Source of the DNA: Ramlibacter montanisoli | Lineage (GTDB): Bacteria > Pseudomonadota > Gammaproteobacteria > Burkholderiales > Burkholderiaceae_C | NCBI RefSeq assembly: GCF_013087525.1 | Contig: NZ_JABFCS010000001.1 | Location: forward strand, 2,294,001-2,358,000 | Direction: 5' to 3' | DNA length: 64,000 nucleotides | Part shown: one piece after another, positions 1 to 7,899 of the stretch | Position numbering within the stretch: position 1 is the first letter of the stretch | Layout of the letters: every line of letters starts with the position of its first letter | Notes under the pieces: generated by a model | The model's database searches: none | The model's input: the letters and a program-made list of their open reading frames with translations, nothing else | What the model was told of the DNA's origin: nothing | Translations under genes and position numbers: made by a program

Positions 1-40
1 TCTGCAGCTGCGTGCCGATGTCGGCGTACGAGGAATGACC

Positions 41-62
41 GTCCCGCCTTCGCGGGGATGAC
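41..62. repeat. Dispersed short palindromic repeat, copy 1
   Basis: Core CCCGC-CTTC-GCGGG followed by GATGAC. The same element recurs near 3.8, 24.4 and 31.7 kb in either orientation. It is the common proteobacterial repeat that, when translated, gives VIPAxAGTQ. This copy directly abuts the GTG start of the TauE-type gene, so its GGGG may act as the only purine-rich leader available. Confidence 0.7.
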
Positions 63-818
63 GTGGAACTGATCCTCGTCGTGGCCCTCGGCGCGGCCCT
101 CGCGGGCTTCGTCCAGGGCCTTTCGGGCTTCGGCTTCGGCCTCACCGCCATGGCGCTGTGGGCCTGGACGTTGGACCCGAAGCTGGCCGCCTCGCTCGCG
201 GTGTTCGGCGCGCTGGTCGGCCAGCTGCTCGCCGCCTTCACCGTGCGCCGCGGCTGGGACTTCAAGGCGCTGCTGCCCTTCCTGGCCGGCGGCCTGGCCG
301 GACTGCCGCTGGGCCTCTACCTGCTGCCGCGCCTGGACGTCCCGATGTTCAAGGCGCTCCTGGGCCTGATGCTGGGGGTCGTCTGCCCGCTGATGTTCTT
401 CGCCAGCCGGCTGCCGCGCGTGAACGGCGGCCTTGCGGGCGACACGCTGGCCGGCGCGGCCGGCGGCGTGATGGGCGGCCTGGGCGGCTTCACCGGCGTG
501 GTGCCCACGCTGTGGTGCACGGTGCGCGGCTTCGACAAGGACCGGCAGCGCGCCATCATCCAGAACTTCAACCTGGCGATGCAGCTGGTGACCTTCGCCA
601 GCTACCTGGCCACCGGCATCATCGAGCCCCACATGCTGCCACTGCTGGCGATCGTCGCGCCGGCCGTGGTGATCCCGGTGCTGCTGGGCACGCGCATCTA
701 CCTGGGCATCAGCGACCTGGCCTTCCGCAAGCTGGTGCTGGGCCTGCTGGCGGCCAGCGGCGTCGCCCTGCTCGCCTCGTCCGTTCCGGTGCTGATGGCG
801 CGCTGGAGCGGCCCATGA
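63..818 (+). CDS. TauE/SafE-family membrane permease
   Basis: Predicted inner-membrane transporter of the sulfite exporter TauE/SafE family (anion or organosulfur export; substrate not predictable). The 251-residue protein is almost entirely hydrophobic with about seven to eight membrane segments. The N-terminal stretch GFVQGLSGFGFG and the glycine-rich GGVMGGLGGFTGV half-way through are the two glycine-rich repeats of this family. The start is a GTG at the edge of a short palindromic repeat; no good ribosome site is visible and no alternative ATG lies near, so the start is uncertain. It ends a few bases before the convergent Crp/Fnr gene. Family assignment is firm, substrate unknown. Confidence 0.85.
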   Translation: MELILVVALGAALAGFVQGLSGFGFGLTAMALWAWTLDPKLAASLAVFGALVGQLLAAFTVRRGWDFKALLPFLAGGLAGLPLGLYLLPRLDVPMFKALLGLMLGVVCPLMFFASRLPRVNGGLAGDTLAGAAGGVMGGLGGFTGVVPTLWCTVRGFDKDRQRAIIQNFNLAMQLVTFASYLATGIIEPHMLPLLAIVAPAVVIPVLLGTRIYLGISDLAFRKLVLGLLAASGVALLASSVPVLMARWSGP

Positions 819-831
819 GAAGTGGCGCGGC

Positions 832-1563
832 TCAGGCCGCCACCATCCGGTCCGCGTCTTCGCGCTCGCGCGGCCACAGCAGGCGCCGGTGCGCGTCCCT
901 GACGGCGCGGTAGCACTCGCAGGCGCGCGCCTGCACGCCCGGGCGATCCAGCACGGTGATGTGGCCGCGGCCACAATGGACCAGGCGGCCCGCCTCCAGC
1001 CGCCCCAGCGCCTCCGACACGCTTTCCCGGCGCGCGCCCAGCATCTCGGCGACGGACTGGTGCGTGACGGCGATGTCATTGCCGGGCAGGCGGTCCATGC
1101 ACTCCAGCATGCAGCGGCAAAGGCGCTGCTCCAGGGAGTGATGCCGGTTGCACGCGGCGCCCTGCGCGATCTGCTCAATCAGCGCCTGCGTGTAGGCGAG
1201 CAGCAGGCTCCGCAACGCGGCGAAGCGGTGCCGGTCGTCGCGCACCAGGTCGACGTTCAGGCGCCAGCCCTGGCCTGCCGCAATCACGGTGGCCCGGTCG
1301 TGCGCGCCGGGCCCCGCGAGCAGCAGCGGAATGCCGACGACGCCCTCCCGGCCCGCCAGCGCAACCATCATGGTGTCGCCGTTCTCCAGCAGGGAGGAAG
1401 TCGCGGCGATGCCGCGGGTGATGAAGCAGAGGTGGCGGTCGAACGCGGCGCTTTCGCCGAACGCCAGGCCCTGCCGCAGCACGCAGGGCTGCAGGTGGGG
1501 TGCGACCTGTTCGAAATCGGGAAGGGGCAGGCTGCCGAGCAGGCCGTTGTCGCGGGGCATCAT
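832..1563 (-). CDS. Crp/Fnr-family transcriptional regulator
   Basis: About 243 residues: N-terminal cyclic-nucleotide-binding-like beta-barrel (roughly residues 20-130), then a C-terminal winged helix containing VTHQSVAEMLGARRESVSE, the recognition helix of the Crp family. No N-terminal cysteine cluster of the Fnr type is present, so it is not an obvious oxygen sensor. The start is chosen at the ATGATG preceded by GGGAAGGAA; the reading frame extends upstream but has no signal there. It is divergent from two Hsp20 genes, and the shared spacer holds a TTGAC-N4-GTCAA palindrome of Crp/Fnr type, which suggests autoregulation or control of the chaperones. Effector unknown. Confidence 0.87.
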   Translation of the reverse strand: MMPRDNGLLGSLPLPDFEQVAPHLQPCVLRQGLAFGESAAFDRHLCFITRGIAATSSLLENGDTMMVALAGREGVVGIPLLLAGPGAHDRATVIAAGQGWRLNVDLVRDDRHRFAALRSLLLAYTQALIEQIAQGAACNRHHSLEQRLCRCMLECMDRLPGNDIAVTHQSVAEMLGARRESVSEALGRLEAGRLVHCGRGHITVLDRPGVQARACECYRAVRDAHRRLLWPREREDADRMVAA

Positions 1564-1660
1564 CGTTTTCCTTCCCTGGAAGCATTCGCCTATGCGCGTT
1601 CTCAGTATGGGCTCGCCTCGGTGCGGTAACGTACGAAACTTCGGTAAACGACCCGCTTGC

Positions 1661-1674
1661 TTGACGTTCGTCAA
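1661..1674. promoter_or_regulatory. Fnr/Crp-type palindromic operator
   Basis: TTGACGTTCGTCAA fits the TTGAC/T-N4-G/ATCAA consensus of Fnr/Anr/Dnr-type regulators exactly. It lies in the 198-bp spacer between a Crp/Fnr gene and the hsp20 pair, about 94 bp before the first hsp20 start and about 98 bp before the regulator start. Binding protein inferred, not shown. Confidence 0.6.
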
Positions 1675-1761
1675 GTCCCGCTCCCCCTGCCGCACCCCCT
1701 TGAAAGCCCGCGCGGCCGCCCCTAATTCGGGATCGCCGACGCGCTGACAAGGAGAAGGCAC

Positions 1762-2202
1762 ATGACAACCATGTTCAGATCCTCCGCGGACCTGTTCGCG
1801 GACCTCAACCGTATGCAGACCCTGCTGGACCAGGTGTTCCCCACCGGACGCTCCAGCATCCGTTCCTCGGGGGCGGGCTTCCCGGTGCTCAACGTGGGCA
1901 CCACGCCGGGCAGCGTCGAGATCCAGGCGCTGGCGCCCGGGCTCGATCCCTCGAAGCTGGAGATCACGGTCGACCGCGGGCTGCTGGTGATCGCGGGCGA
2001 ACGCCAGACCGAGCTGCCGCCCGCGGGCGAGCGCACCAGCGTCTACGCCAACGAACGCTTCAGCGGCAAGTTCCGCCGCGTGGTGAGCCTGCCGGAGGAC
2101 GCCGACCCCGCCCGCGTGCAGGCGAACTACCGCGATGGCGTGCTGCGCATCAGCGTGGCCAAGCGGGAGTCCTCGCTGCCGCGCCGCATCGAAGTGAATT
2201 GA
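1762..2202 (+). CDS. Hsp20/alpha-crystallin small heat shock protein (first of pair)
   Basis: ATP-independent holdase chaperone that binds unfolding proteins in the cytoplasm. The 146-residue protein has a short N-terminal arm, an alpha-crystallin domain from about residue 43 to 138 and the conserved GVLRISV strand near the end of the domain. The last residues RRIEV form the I-x-I/V-type C-terminal anchor used in oligomer assembly. AAGGAGAAGG upstream of the ATG is a strong ribosome site. It is followed after 11 bases by a second Hsp20 gene, an arrangement typical of hetero-oligomeric small heat shock proteins. The divergent Crp/Fnr regulator and the palindrome between them suggest regulated expression. 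Confidence 0.93.
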   Translation: MTTMFRSSADLFADLNRMQTLLDQVFPTGRSSIRSSGAGFPVLNVGTTPGSVEIQALAPGLDPSKLEITVDRGLLVIAGERQTELPPAGERTSVYANERFSGKFRRVVSLPEDADPARVQANYRDGVLRISVAKRESSLPRRIEVN

Positions 2203-2213
2203 AGGAGACCGTC

Positions 2214-2609
2214 ATGAACAACCAGGTCCAGGCCACTTCTTCTTCCACCACCTCCGCCACGCAGGACACCGCACCCGAGCGCTTCGTGGTGCCGCCCGTG
2301 GACGTGTACGAGAACGATTCGTCCATCACGCTGCTGGCCGACCTGCCCGGCGTGCCGCGCGAGCAGCTGCACGTGCGGGTGGACGGCGACAACCTGCTGC
2401 TGGAGGCCACCGCCGTGACCAGCGGTCCCGAGAACATGGAGCTGGTGTACGGCGAGGCGCAATGCCCGGCCTACCGGCGCCAGTTCACCCTGAGCCGCGA
2501 ACTCGACCCCTCGCGCATCGAGGCGCAGCTGCGCGACGGCGTGCTGCGCCTGACCATCCCCAAGGCGGAGGAGGCTCGCCCGCGCCGCATCCAGGTGCAG
2601 GCTGGCTGA
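2214..2609 (+). CDS. Hsp20/alpha-crystallin small heat shock protein (second of pair)
   Basis: Second small heat shock chaperone, 131 residues. It has a low-complexity Ser/Thr-rich N-terminus, then an alpha-crystallin domain starting around FVVPPVDVYEND and closing with GVLRLTIPKAEEARPRRIQV. The start is the ATG eight bases after GAAGGAG; the frame is open slightly further up but has no ribosome site. It is only 11 bases downstream of the first Hsp20 gene and almost certainly in the same transcript. The two proteins differ strongly at the N-terminus, the usual pattern for class A/B partners. Confidence 0.92.
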   Translation: MNNQVQATSSSTTSATQDTAPERFVVPPVDVYENDSSITLLADLPGVPREQLHVRVDGDNLLLEATAVTSGPENMELVYGEAQCPAYRRQFTLSRELDPSRIEAQLRDGVLRLTIPKAEEARPRRIQVQAG

Positions 2610-2709
2610 CGGAGCGCAAACTTCCGTCCGCGCGCGCCCCCTCGCGCGGGTGTGCTTCAGTGCAAAATCCCTCGACAGCGGCCCGGCACCGCTGGCCGAG
2701 GAGAAGCTG

Positions 2710-3102
2710 TTGGCGCTGAAGGCATTCGTCGTGGAGGACCAGGACTCCATCCGGGAGAGCCTGGTCGAAGCGCTTTCCGAGCTGGCGGGCATCGAGGCCA
2801 CGGGCTGGGCGACCAACGAGAAAGCGGCGACGGCCTGGCTGCGCAACCCGGTCAACCAGTGGGACATCGCGATCGTCGACCTGGTGCTGGAGCCCGGCGG
2901 CGGCAGCGGCTTCGGCGTGCTGCAGGCGCTGCGCACCCGGCCCGCCACGCAGAAGATGGTGGTGCTCACCGGCACGGCGGACCCGCAGGTGCGCCGCAGC
3001 TGCGAGGAGATGGGCGCCGACGGCGTCTTCGACAAGGCGATGGAGACCGAGGCGATGCTCGATTACTGCGTCGCGCTGGCGCGCGCGGCCGGCGGGCACT
3101 AG
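2710..3102 (+). CDS. Stand-alone response regulator receiver protein
   Basis: Single CheY-like receiver domain with no output domain, about 131 residues. Acidic pocket residues (VVEDQD), the phospho-acceptor Asp near residue 57 in IAIVDLVL, the Thr in VVLTGTAD and the Lys in GVFDKAM are all present, so it should be phosphorylatable. The preferred start is a TTG seven bases after GAGGAGAAG, giving MALKAFVVEDQ; an in-frame ATG at 2650 would add 20 non-conserved residues. No sensor kinase is adjacent. It lies just after the Hsp20 pair and overlaps the convergent FrnE-type gene by four bases. Partner and output unknown. Confidence 0.82.
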   Translation: MALKAFVVEDQDSIRESLVEALSELAGIEATGWATNEKAATAWLRNPVNQWDIAIVDLVLEPGGGSGFGVLQALRTRPATQKMVVLTGTADPQVRRSCEEMGADGVFDKAMETEAMLDYCVALARAAGGH

Positions 3103-3761
3103 GCCGCGGAAGACTGCGCCGCGAGCTGCCGCAAGGCCTGCTCGAACACTTCCGGCGGCTGGCCGCCCTGGATCAGGTGGCGGTCGTTCACGATCACCGA
3201 GGGCACGGCGCTGATCCCCATCTGCTGGAACTGCCGTTCGCGCGCGCGCACTTCGTCGGTGTAGCGGCCGCTCTCCAGCACCTCCTGCGCTTGCTTGCGG
3301 TCCAGGCCCACCGACTCCACGACTTCCAGCAGCACCGCATGGTCCGCCGGGCTGCGGCCTTCGCCGTGGTAGGCCTTGAGCAGCGCCATCTTCAGGTCGC
3401 GCTGCTGCTTCGCACCCTGCTCGCCCGCCCACATCAGCAGCCGGTGCGCAGCGAAGGTGTTCCACACGCGCCCGCGCCCTTCCTTGCGGAAAGGTGAAGC
3501 CGACGGCCGCACCGCGCGCGGCGATGCCGGCACGGGCCTGCGCCTGCTGCTCGGGGGTGGAGCCGTACTTGGCGGCGAGGTGCTCGCCCACGTCCTGCCC
3601 CTCGGGGCCCATCTGCGGGTTCAGCTCGAAGGGCTGGAAGTCGATGGCGACTTCCACCTCGCCCTGGAGCTTGTCGATCGCGCGTTCGAGGGCGGCCAGG
3701 CCGACGGCGCACCAGGGGCAGGCCACGTCGGAAACGAAGTCGATGTGCAGGGGGTAGGCAT
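3099..3761 (-). CDS. DsbA-family (FrnE-type) thiol oxidoreductase, two apparent indels
   Basis: Thioredoxin-fold protein of the FrnE/DsbA-like cytoplasmic group, about 220 residues once read across two frameshifts. The N-terminus carries FVSDVACPWC with the CPWC redox pair; the middle has WNTFAAHRLLMWA and the C-terminus QMGISAVPSVIVND with the cis-Pro loop, all typical of FrnE. One C seems missing from the C5 run just after the ATG (3750-3754) and one T seems extra near 3488. Correcting both gives a continuous family-length protein, so sequencing error is more likely than decay. No signal peptide is visible. Overlaps the convergent response regulator by four bases. Confidence 0.8.
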
Positions 3762-3776
3762 GGCCCTATTCTCGCC

Positions 3777-3800
3777 AATCCCGCACAGGCGGGAATGACG
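3777..3800. repeat. Dispersed short palindromic repeat, copy 2
   Basis: CCCGC-ACAG-GCGGG followed by AATGACG, the same family as copies at 41, 24351 and 31708. It sits in the 48-bp spacer between the FrnE-type gene and the SDR, both on the minus strand, where its hairpin could act as an mRNA boundary. Confidence 0.65.
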
Positions 3801-3805
3801 CCCCA

Positions 3806-4810
3806 TCAAGACCCCACCGAGCCCGTCACCGGCAGCACGATGCCCGTGATGTAGCTCGCGCAGACCGGCGAGGCCAGGAACACGTAGGCCGGTGAAAGCT
3901 CCTCGGGCTGCGCCGGCCGCTTGAAGTCGGTCTGCTTGCCGAACTCCGTGATCTCCTCGGCGCTGCGGTCGGCCGGGTTGAGCGGCGTCCACACCGGGCC
4001 GGGCGCGATCGCGTTCACGCGGATGCCCTTCTCCAGCAGGCTGGAGGCGAGCGACATGGTGAAGGCGTGGATCGCGCCCTTGGTGGCCGAATAGTCCAGC
4101 AGCTGCGGGCTGCCGCGCAGGCCCACCACCGAGCCGGTGTTGATGATGCAGGAGCCCTTCTTCAGGTGCGGCAGCGCGGCGCGCGCCATGTAGAAGTAGC
4201 CGTAGATGTTGGTCTTGAAGGTCTCGTCCAGGCGCTCGTCGGTGATGTCCTCGAGCTTGTGCGCATGCTCCTGGAAGGCGGCGTTGTTCACCAGGATGTC
4301 GAGGCCGTCGAATTCCTTGACCGTCCGGTCGACGGCCTCCTGGCAGAACTTGGGGTCCTTCACGTCGCCCGCGATCAGCAGGCACTGGCGGCCTTCGCGC
4401 TCGACGTGGCGCCTGGTCTCCTCGGCGTCCTCGTGCGAGGAGAGGTAGACGATCGCGACGTCGGCTCCTTCGCGCGCATAGAGCACCGCCACGGCCCGGC
4501 CGATGCCGGAATCGCCGCCGGTGATCAGCGCCACCATGCCCTTGAGCTTGCCGCTGCCTTCGTACTCCGGCGCCAGGAACTGCGGTTTGAGCTCCATGTC
4601 CGCTTCCAGCCCGGGCTTCACCAGGTGCTGGGCCGGCAGCTCGCTCGGGTACTTCTGCCTGCTGGTCTGGGGCGGCACCTTCTCCTTGTCGCCCGAGCCG
4701 CCCTCGGCGGGTTCCTTGCGGTCCTGCTCGCGCTGCAGCGCGCGCTGCTTTTCGGCGGCGGCTTCATTGGCCGGTGCGCGGCCCTTGTCCTTGGCCTTTG
4801 GCTTGTTCAT
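3806..4810 (-). CDS. SDR-family oxidoreductase with charged N-terminal extension (YghA-like)
   Basis: Short-chain dehydrogenase of about 334 residues. The Rossmann motif TGGDSGIG is at residues 97-104, NNAA and the catalytic YSATKGA follow, and the C-terminus ends PVTGSVGS. The first 90 residues are an unusual, strongly charged and probably disordered extension (rich in K, E, Q, A), then a PQFLAPEYEGSGKLKG linker; this layout matches the YghA/glucose-ribitol dehydrogenase-like subgroup, often induced by stress. Substrate is not predictable. The ATG used is preceded by AGGACG; a TTG six codons earlier is possible. The aldo/keto reductase gene follows upstream on the same strand. Confidence 0.85.
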   Translation of the reverse strand: MNKPKAKDKGRAPANEAAAEKQRALQREQDRKEPAEGGSGDKEKVPPQTSRQKYPSELPAQHLVKPGLEADMELKPQFLAPEYEGSGKLKGMVALITGGDSGIGRAVAVLYAREGADVAIVYLSSHEDAEETRRHVEREGRQCLLIAGDVKDPKFCQEAVDRTVKEFDGLDILVNNAAFQEHAHKLEDITDERLDETFKTNIYGYFYMARAALPHLKKGSCIINTGSVVGLRGSPQLLDYSATKGAIHAFTMSLASSLLEKGIRVNAIAPGPVWTPLNPADRSAEEITEFGKQTDFKRPAQPEELSPAYVFLASPVCASYITGIVLPVTGSVGS

Positions 4811-4897
4811 GGGAGGCGTCCTGTGCAAACCTCCATCGTGCGGCGCGCACCGCAGGCCACGCCGCCGACAAGGGCGGACCGACGCGTCGGAAGATGC

Positions 4898-5923
4898 CTA
4901 CACGTGGCCGATGACCGGATGCGGCTCGTAGGGCGCCTGCAGTTGCCGCACTTCTTCCTCGTCCAGCACGAGGTCGACGGCCGCCGCGGCCTGGTCCAGC
5001 TGGTGCAGCTTGCTGGCGCCGATGATGGGCGCCGTCACGCCCTTGTGCAGCAGCCAGGCATAGGCCAGCGTGGCATTGGTGACGCCGCGCTTCTGCGCCA
5101 GCGCCGACAGGGCCTCGACCACCTGGAAGTCGCTGTCGCGGTAGTAGTACTTCTGCGCGATGTCGTCGGTCTTCGCGCGCGAGGTCTCGCCGCTGTCCTT
5201 GTCCTCGCGCTTGCGGTTGCCCGCGAGGAAACCACGCGCCAGCGGGCTCCATGGGATCAGGCCCACGCCCTGGTCGCGGCACAGCGGGATCATCTCGCGC
5301 TCTTCCTCGCGGTAGGCGAGGTTGTAGTGGTTCTGCATGCTCACGAAGGGCGTCCAGCCGCGCTCCCTGGCGATCTGCTGCATGCGCGCGAACTGCCAGG
5401 CGTACATGCTGCTCGCACCCAGGTAGCGCACCTTGCCCGACTTCACCACGTCGTGCAGCGCCTCCATGGTCTCCTCCATGGGCGTGCCGTAGTCGAAGCG
5501 GTGGATCTGGTAGAGGTCGATGTAGTCGGTGCCCAGGCGCTGCAGGCTCTGGTCGACGGCGTGGAAGATGCGCTTGCGCGACAGGCCGTCGGCGTTGGGA
5601 CGCTGCGGCGGCTTCACGCCCAGCGCCGCGCCGCCCTTGAAGTCCAGGTCCACCGGGTAGAACAGCTTGGTGGCGACGACCACTTCCTCGCGCTGGCAAA
5701 ACTCGCGGAGGAACCTGCCGGTGAGCATCTCGCTCTGGCCGCCCGAATACAGGTCGGCGGTGTCGAAGAAGTTGATGCCCAGCTCCACCGCATGCCGCAC
5801 CAGCGGCCGCGACGCTTCCTCGTCCAGGATCCACGGGCGCCACTTCGGCGTGCCATAGGTCATCATGCCCAGGCAGATGCGGGAAACCTTCAGGCCCGTG
5901 CGGCCCAGGCGCGTGTACTGCAT
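4898..5923 (-). CDS. Aldo/keto reductase
   Basis: NAD(P)H-dependent carbonyl reductase with a TIM-barrel fold, about 341 residues. The AKR tetrad is visible: Asp in FFDTADLYSGG, Tyr in the same segment, Lys in VVVATKLFY and His in LYQIHRFD. The later NPHYN-like segment MQNHYNLAYREEE and the IPWSPLARGFLAGN loop place it among the YajO/AKR12-13-like enzymes. GAGGAGGAG five to six bases before the ATG fixes the start (a GTG codon precedes it immediately). Physiological substrate unknown. It shares orientation with the SDR downstream and the DUF3606 gene upstream. Confidence 0.9.
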   Translation of the reverse strand: MQYTRLGRTGLKVSRICLGMMTYGTPKWRPWILDEEASRPLVRHAVELGINFFDTADLYSGGQSEMLTGRFLREFCQREEVVVATKLFYPVDLDFKGGAALGVKPPQRPNADGLSRKRIFHAVDQSLQRLGTDYIDLYQIHRFDYGTPMEETMEALHDVVKSGKVRYLGASSMYAWQFARMQQIARERGWTPFVSMQNHYNLAYREEEREMIPLCRDQGVGLIPWSPLARGFLAGNRKREDKDSGETSRAKTDDIAQKYYYRDSDFQVVEALSALAQKRGVTNATLAYAWLLHKGVTAPIIGASKLHQLDQAAAAVDLVLDEEEVRQLQAPYEPHPVIGHV

Positions 5924-5963
5924 CACTCCTCCTCATCGTGCCGGCCGGCGCCGGCGGCTCGCC

Positions 5964-6152
5964 TCACCGGGCGTGGATCTTCTTCTGGCGCAGGTAGCGT
6001 TCCACTTCCTCGACCTGGTGGCCGGCATGGTGCACGGCATCGCGCAGCTGGTCCATGCTGACGTCGAACACGCGGCACCAGAACTGTACGTCGGTCTGGC
6101 TGGTCAGGTCGATCAGGCGGGGGCTGGCAGCAGGGCTCGTGTTGTTGTCCAT
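5964..6152 (-). CDS. DUF3606 small protein
   Basis: Sixty-two residues matching the small DUF3606 family, which is common in soil proteobacteria and of unknown function. Conserved features are the WCRVFDVSMDQLRDAVHHAG helix-turn-like segment and the basic C-terminal tail (RYLRQKKIHAR). AAGGAGAG sits seven bases before the ATG. No signal peptide or membrane segment. A role in stress has been suggested for the family from context only. Confidence 0.82.
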   Translation of the reverse strand: MDNNTSPAASPRLIDLTSQTDVQFWCRVFDVSMDQLRDAVHHAGHQVEEVERYLRQKKIHAR

Positions 6153-6220
6153 GTGGAACTCTCCTTGGGCCGGGCTGCAATGATGACGCGAAACGCGCCG
6201 CCGTGCAGCCCCCGGGGAGC

Positions 6221-6664
6221 TCAGCCGCGGGAGCTTTGGCGGGTGACGCGCCGCCTGGCGGCGACCACGGCGTAGGCCTGGCGCTCGAAGTGGTTCTCGC
6301 GGTAGGGATTGCGGCCCCGCAGCAGCTGCAGCAGGCTGGAGCCCAGGTAGGCCGGCAGGAACAGCGGGCCCCAGCGCTCGTACTGGCGCACGTGCACGTG
6401 CTCGTGCAGGCGCAGCTGGCCGAGCGCAGAGCGGTCCACCGCCAGGATCACGTGGCCCAGCGTCATCGCCGAAAAGCGCAGCGGTTCGGGCAGCCGCGCC
6501 AGCTGCCGGCCCAAGCTGCCGCCGCAGATCTCGATGACGCCATGGTGGCGCCGCGCGGTCGCACCGAACGGGATGGCCACGGCGCCCAGCAGCAGGCCCA
6601 GCGCCGTGTAAGGCACGGGCCAGAGGTAGCGGAGCAGGCGGGCGGCCCTTGTCATCCGCGCCAT
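6221..6664 (-). CDS. Small membrane-anchored protein with HEXXH motif
   Basis: I do not recognise a named family. The 147-residue protein starts with a hydrophobic segment (residues 13-36, probably a membrane anchor), then carries HEHVH at 87-91, a perfect HEXXH zinc-protease signature, and a candidate third ligand Glu in NHFERQAYA about 37 residues later, the spacing order of gluzincins. A second hydrophobic patch LFLPAYLGSSLLQLL follows the motif. It is shorter than typical peptidases, so activity is inference. Start: ATG chosen; a second in-frame ATG is three codons downstream. It is upstream-adjacent to the MFS gene on the same strand. Confidence 0.65.
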   Translation of the reverse strand: MARMTRAARLLRYLWPVPYTALGLLLGAVAIPFGATARRHHGVIEICGGSLGRQLARLPEPLRFSAMTLGHVILAVDRSALGQLRLHEHVHVRQYERWGPLFLPAYLGSSLLQLLRGRNPYRENHFERQAYAVVAARRRVTRQSSRG

Positions 6665-6714
6665 TGTGGGGCGGGAAGCGAATTCCTGCTGGAACCGGGC
6701 ATCCCGACCCGGCG

Positions 6715-7899
6715 TCAGACGGGGGCGGCGCGGCTTTCCAGCCGCCGCACCCGCCAGGCGCAGCCCAGGGCCAGCAGGCCCAGCACGGCGGCCGCCGCGT
6801 AGAGCAGCTCGAAGCCCCAGCGGTCCGCGATCGCCCCGCCGGCCAGCACGCCGGCCACGCCGCCGAAGCCGTAGCCGATCACCGTGAACAGGGCCTGCCC
6901 ACGCCCGCGCATCCGGCCGGGGAAGTGCTTGCTGACCATGGCGATGCAGGCCGTGTGGTGGGTGGCGAAGCTCAGCGCGTGCAGCGTCTGCGCGAGGTAG
7001 AGCGCGGCGAGCCAGCCGCCCAGCCCCGCCGTCATCGCCATGCGCAAGATGGTGGCCACGGCGCACACCACCAGCCACTTCTCCATGCTCAGGCGGCCTA
7101 TGAAGCGCCCCTGCACGTAGAACCAGGCGATCTCCACCACCACCGACACCGCCCACAGCGCGCCGATGGTGGCCTTGCTGTAGCCCAGGCTGTCCAGGTA
7201 GAGCGAGAAGAAGCCGTAGATGGCGAAGTGCGCCATCACGTGGAACAGCAGCGAGGCGAAGAACCAGCGCACGGCCGGCTGGCGCAGCACCGGCAGGATC
7301 GGTTCGCGCTCGACCTGCGCGTGGTGGGCGGCCTCCTTCACGTTGGGCAGCCACCAGGTGCAGGCCAGCACGCCGGCCAGCGTCACCGCGGTCCAGGCCG
7401 GGAAGCTGCCCATGCCGAAGCGCTCGAACCAGGCGCCCGCCGCGAACACCGTGACCATGAAACCCGCGGAGCCCCACAGGCGCACGCGGCCGTAGCGGCC
7501 CCAGTCGCCGGCCACCAGGTGCGCCATCGCCGCCTCGGTCAGCGACATCATCGAGCTGGTGTGCGTGAACAGCAGCAGCAGCACCAGCGCGATCCACCAC
7601 GCCCCGCCCGGCCACCACAAGCCCGCCGACGCGGCCAGCGCCACCAGCGCGCTGATGCGCAGCAGCTTCACGCGCTCGCCCGTGTGGTCGCTCAAGGCGC
7701 CCCAGGCATAGGGCGCGAACACCCGGGTGAGCGACTGCACCGAGGCCAGCAGGCTGATCACCGTGATCGGCAGCCCCAGCGACTTCAGCCAGAGCGGCAG
7801 GTAGGGATTGAAAAAGCCGATGTGGGCGAAGTAGGTCGCCGACAGCGCCGCGAACGGCACCAGCTGGCGCGGGCCCGCCACCTCCGGGGGACGCGCCAT
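6715..7899 (-). CDS. MFS transporter (HcaT/nucleoside-symporter-like)
   Basis: Major-facilitator permease of 394 residues with twelve predicted membrane helices in two halves. The first loop motif appears as WGALSDHTGER (residues around 66-76) and GRVRLWGSAGF is typical of the MFS_1-like/3-phenylpropionate transporter group. Substrate unknown. The start ATG lies directly next to the chorismate synthase stop, so the two genes are translationally linked: aroC first, then this permease. That neighbour does not by itself indicate an aromatic substrate, though it fits. Confidence 0.85.
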   Translation of the reverse strand: MARPPEVAGPRQLVPFAALSATYFAHIGFFNPYLPLWLKSLGLPITVISLLASVQSLTRVFAPYAWGALSDHTGERVKLLRISALVALAASAGLWWPGGAWWIALVLLLLFTHTSSMMSLTEAAMAHLVAGDWGRYGRVRLWGSAGFMVTVFAAGAWFERFGMGSFPAWTAVTLAGVLACTWWLPNVKEAAHHAQVEREPILPVLRQPAVRWFFASLLFHVMAHFAIYGFFSLYLDSLGYSKATIGALWAVSVVVEIAWFYVQGRFIGRLSMEKWLVVCAVATILRMAMTAGLGGWLAALYLAQTLHALSFATHHTACIAMVSKHFPGRMRGRGQALFTVIGYGFGGVAGVLAGGAIADRWGFELLYAAAAVLGLLALGCAWRVRRLESRAAPV

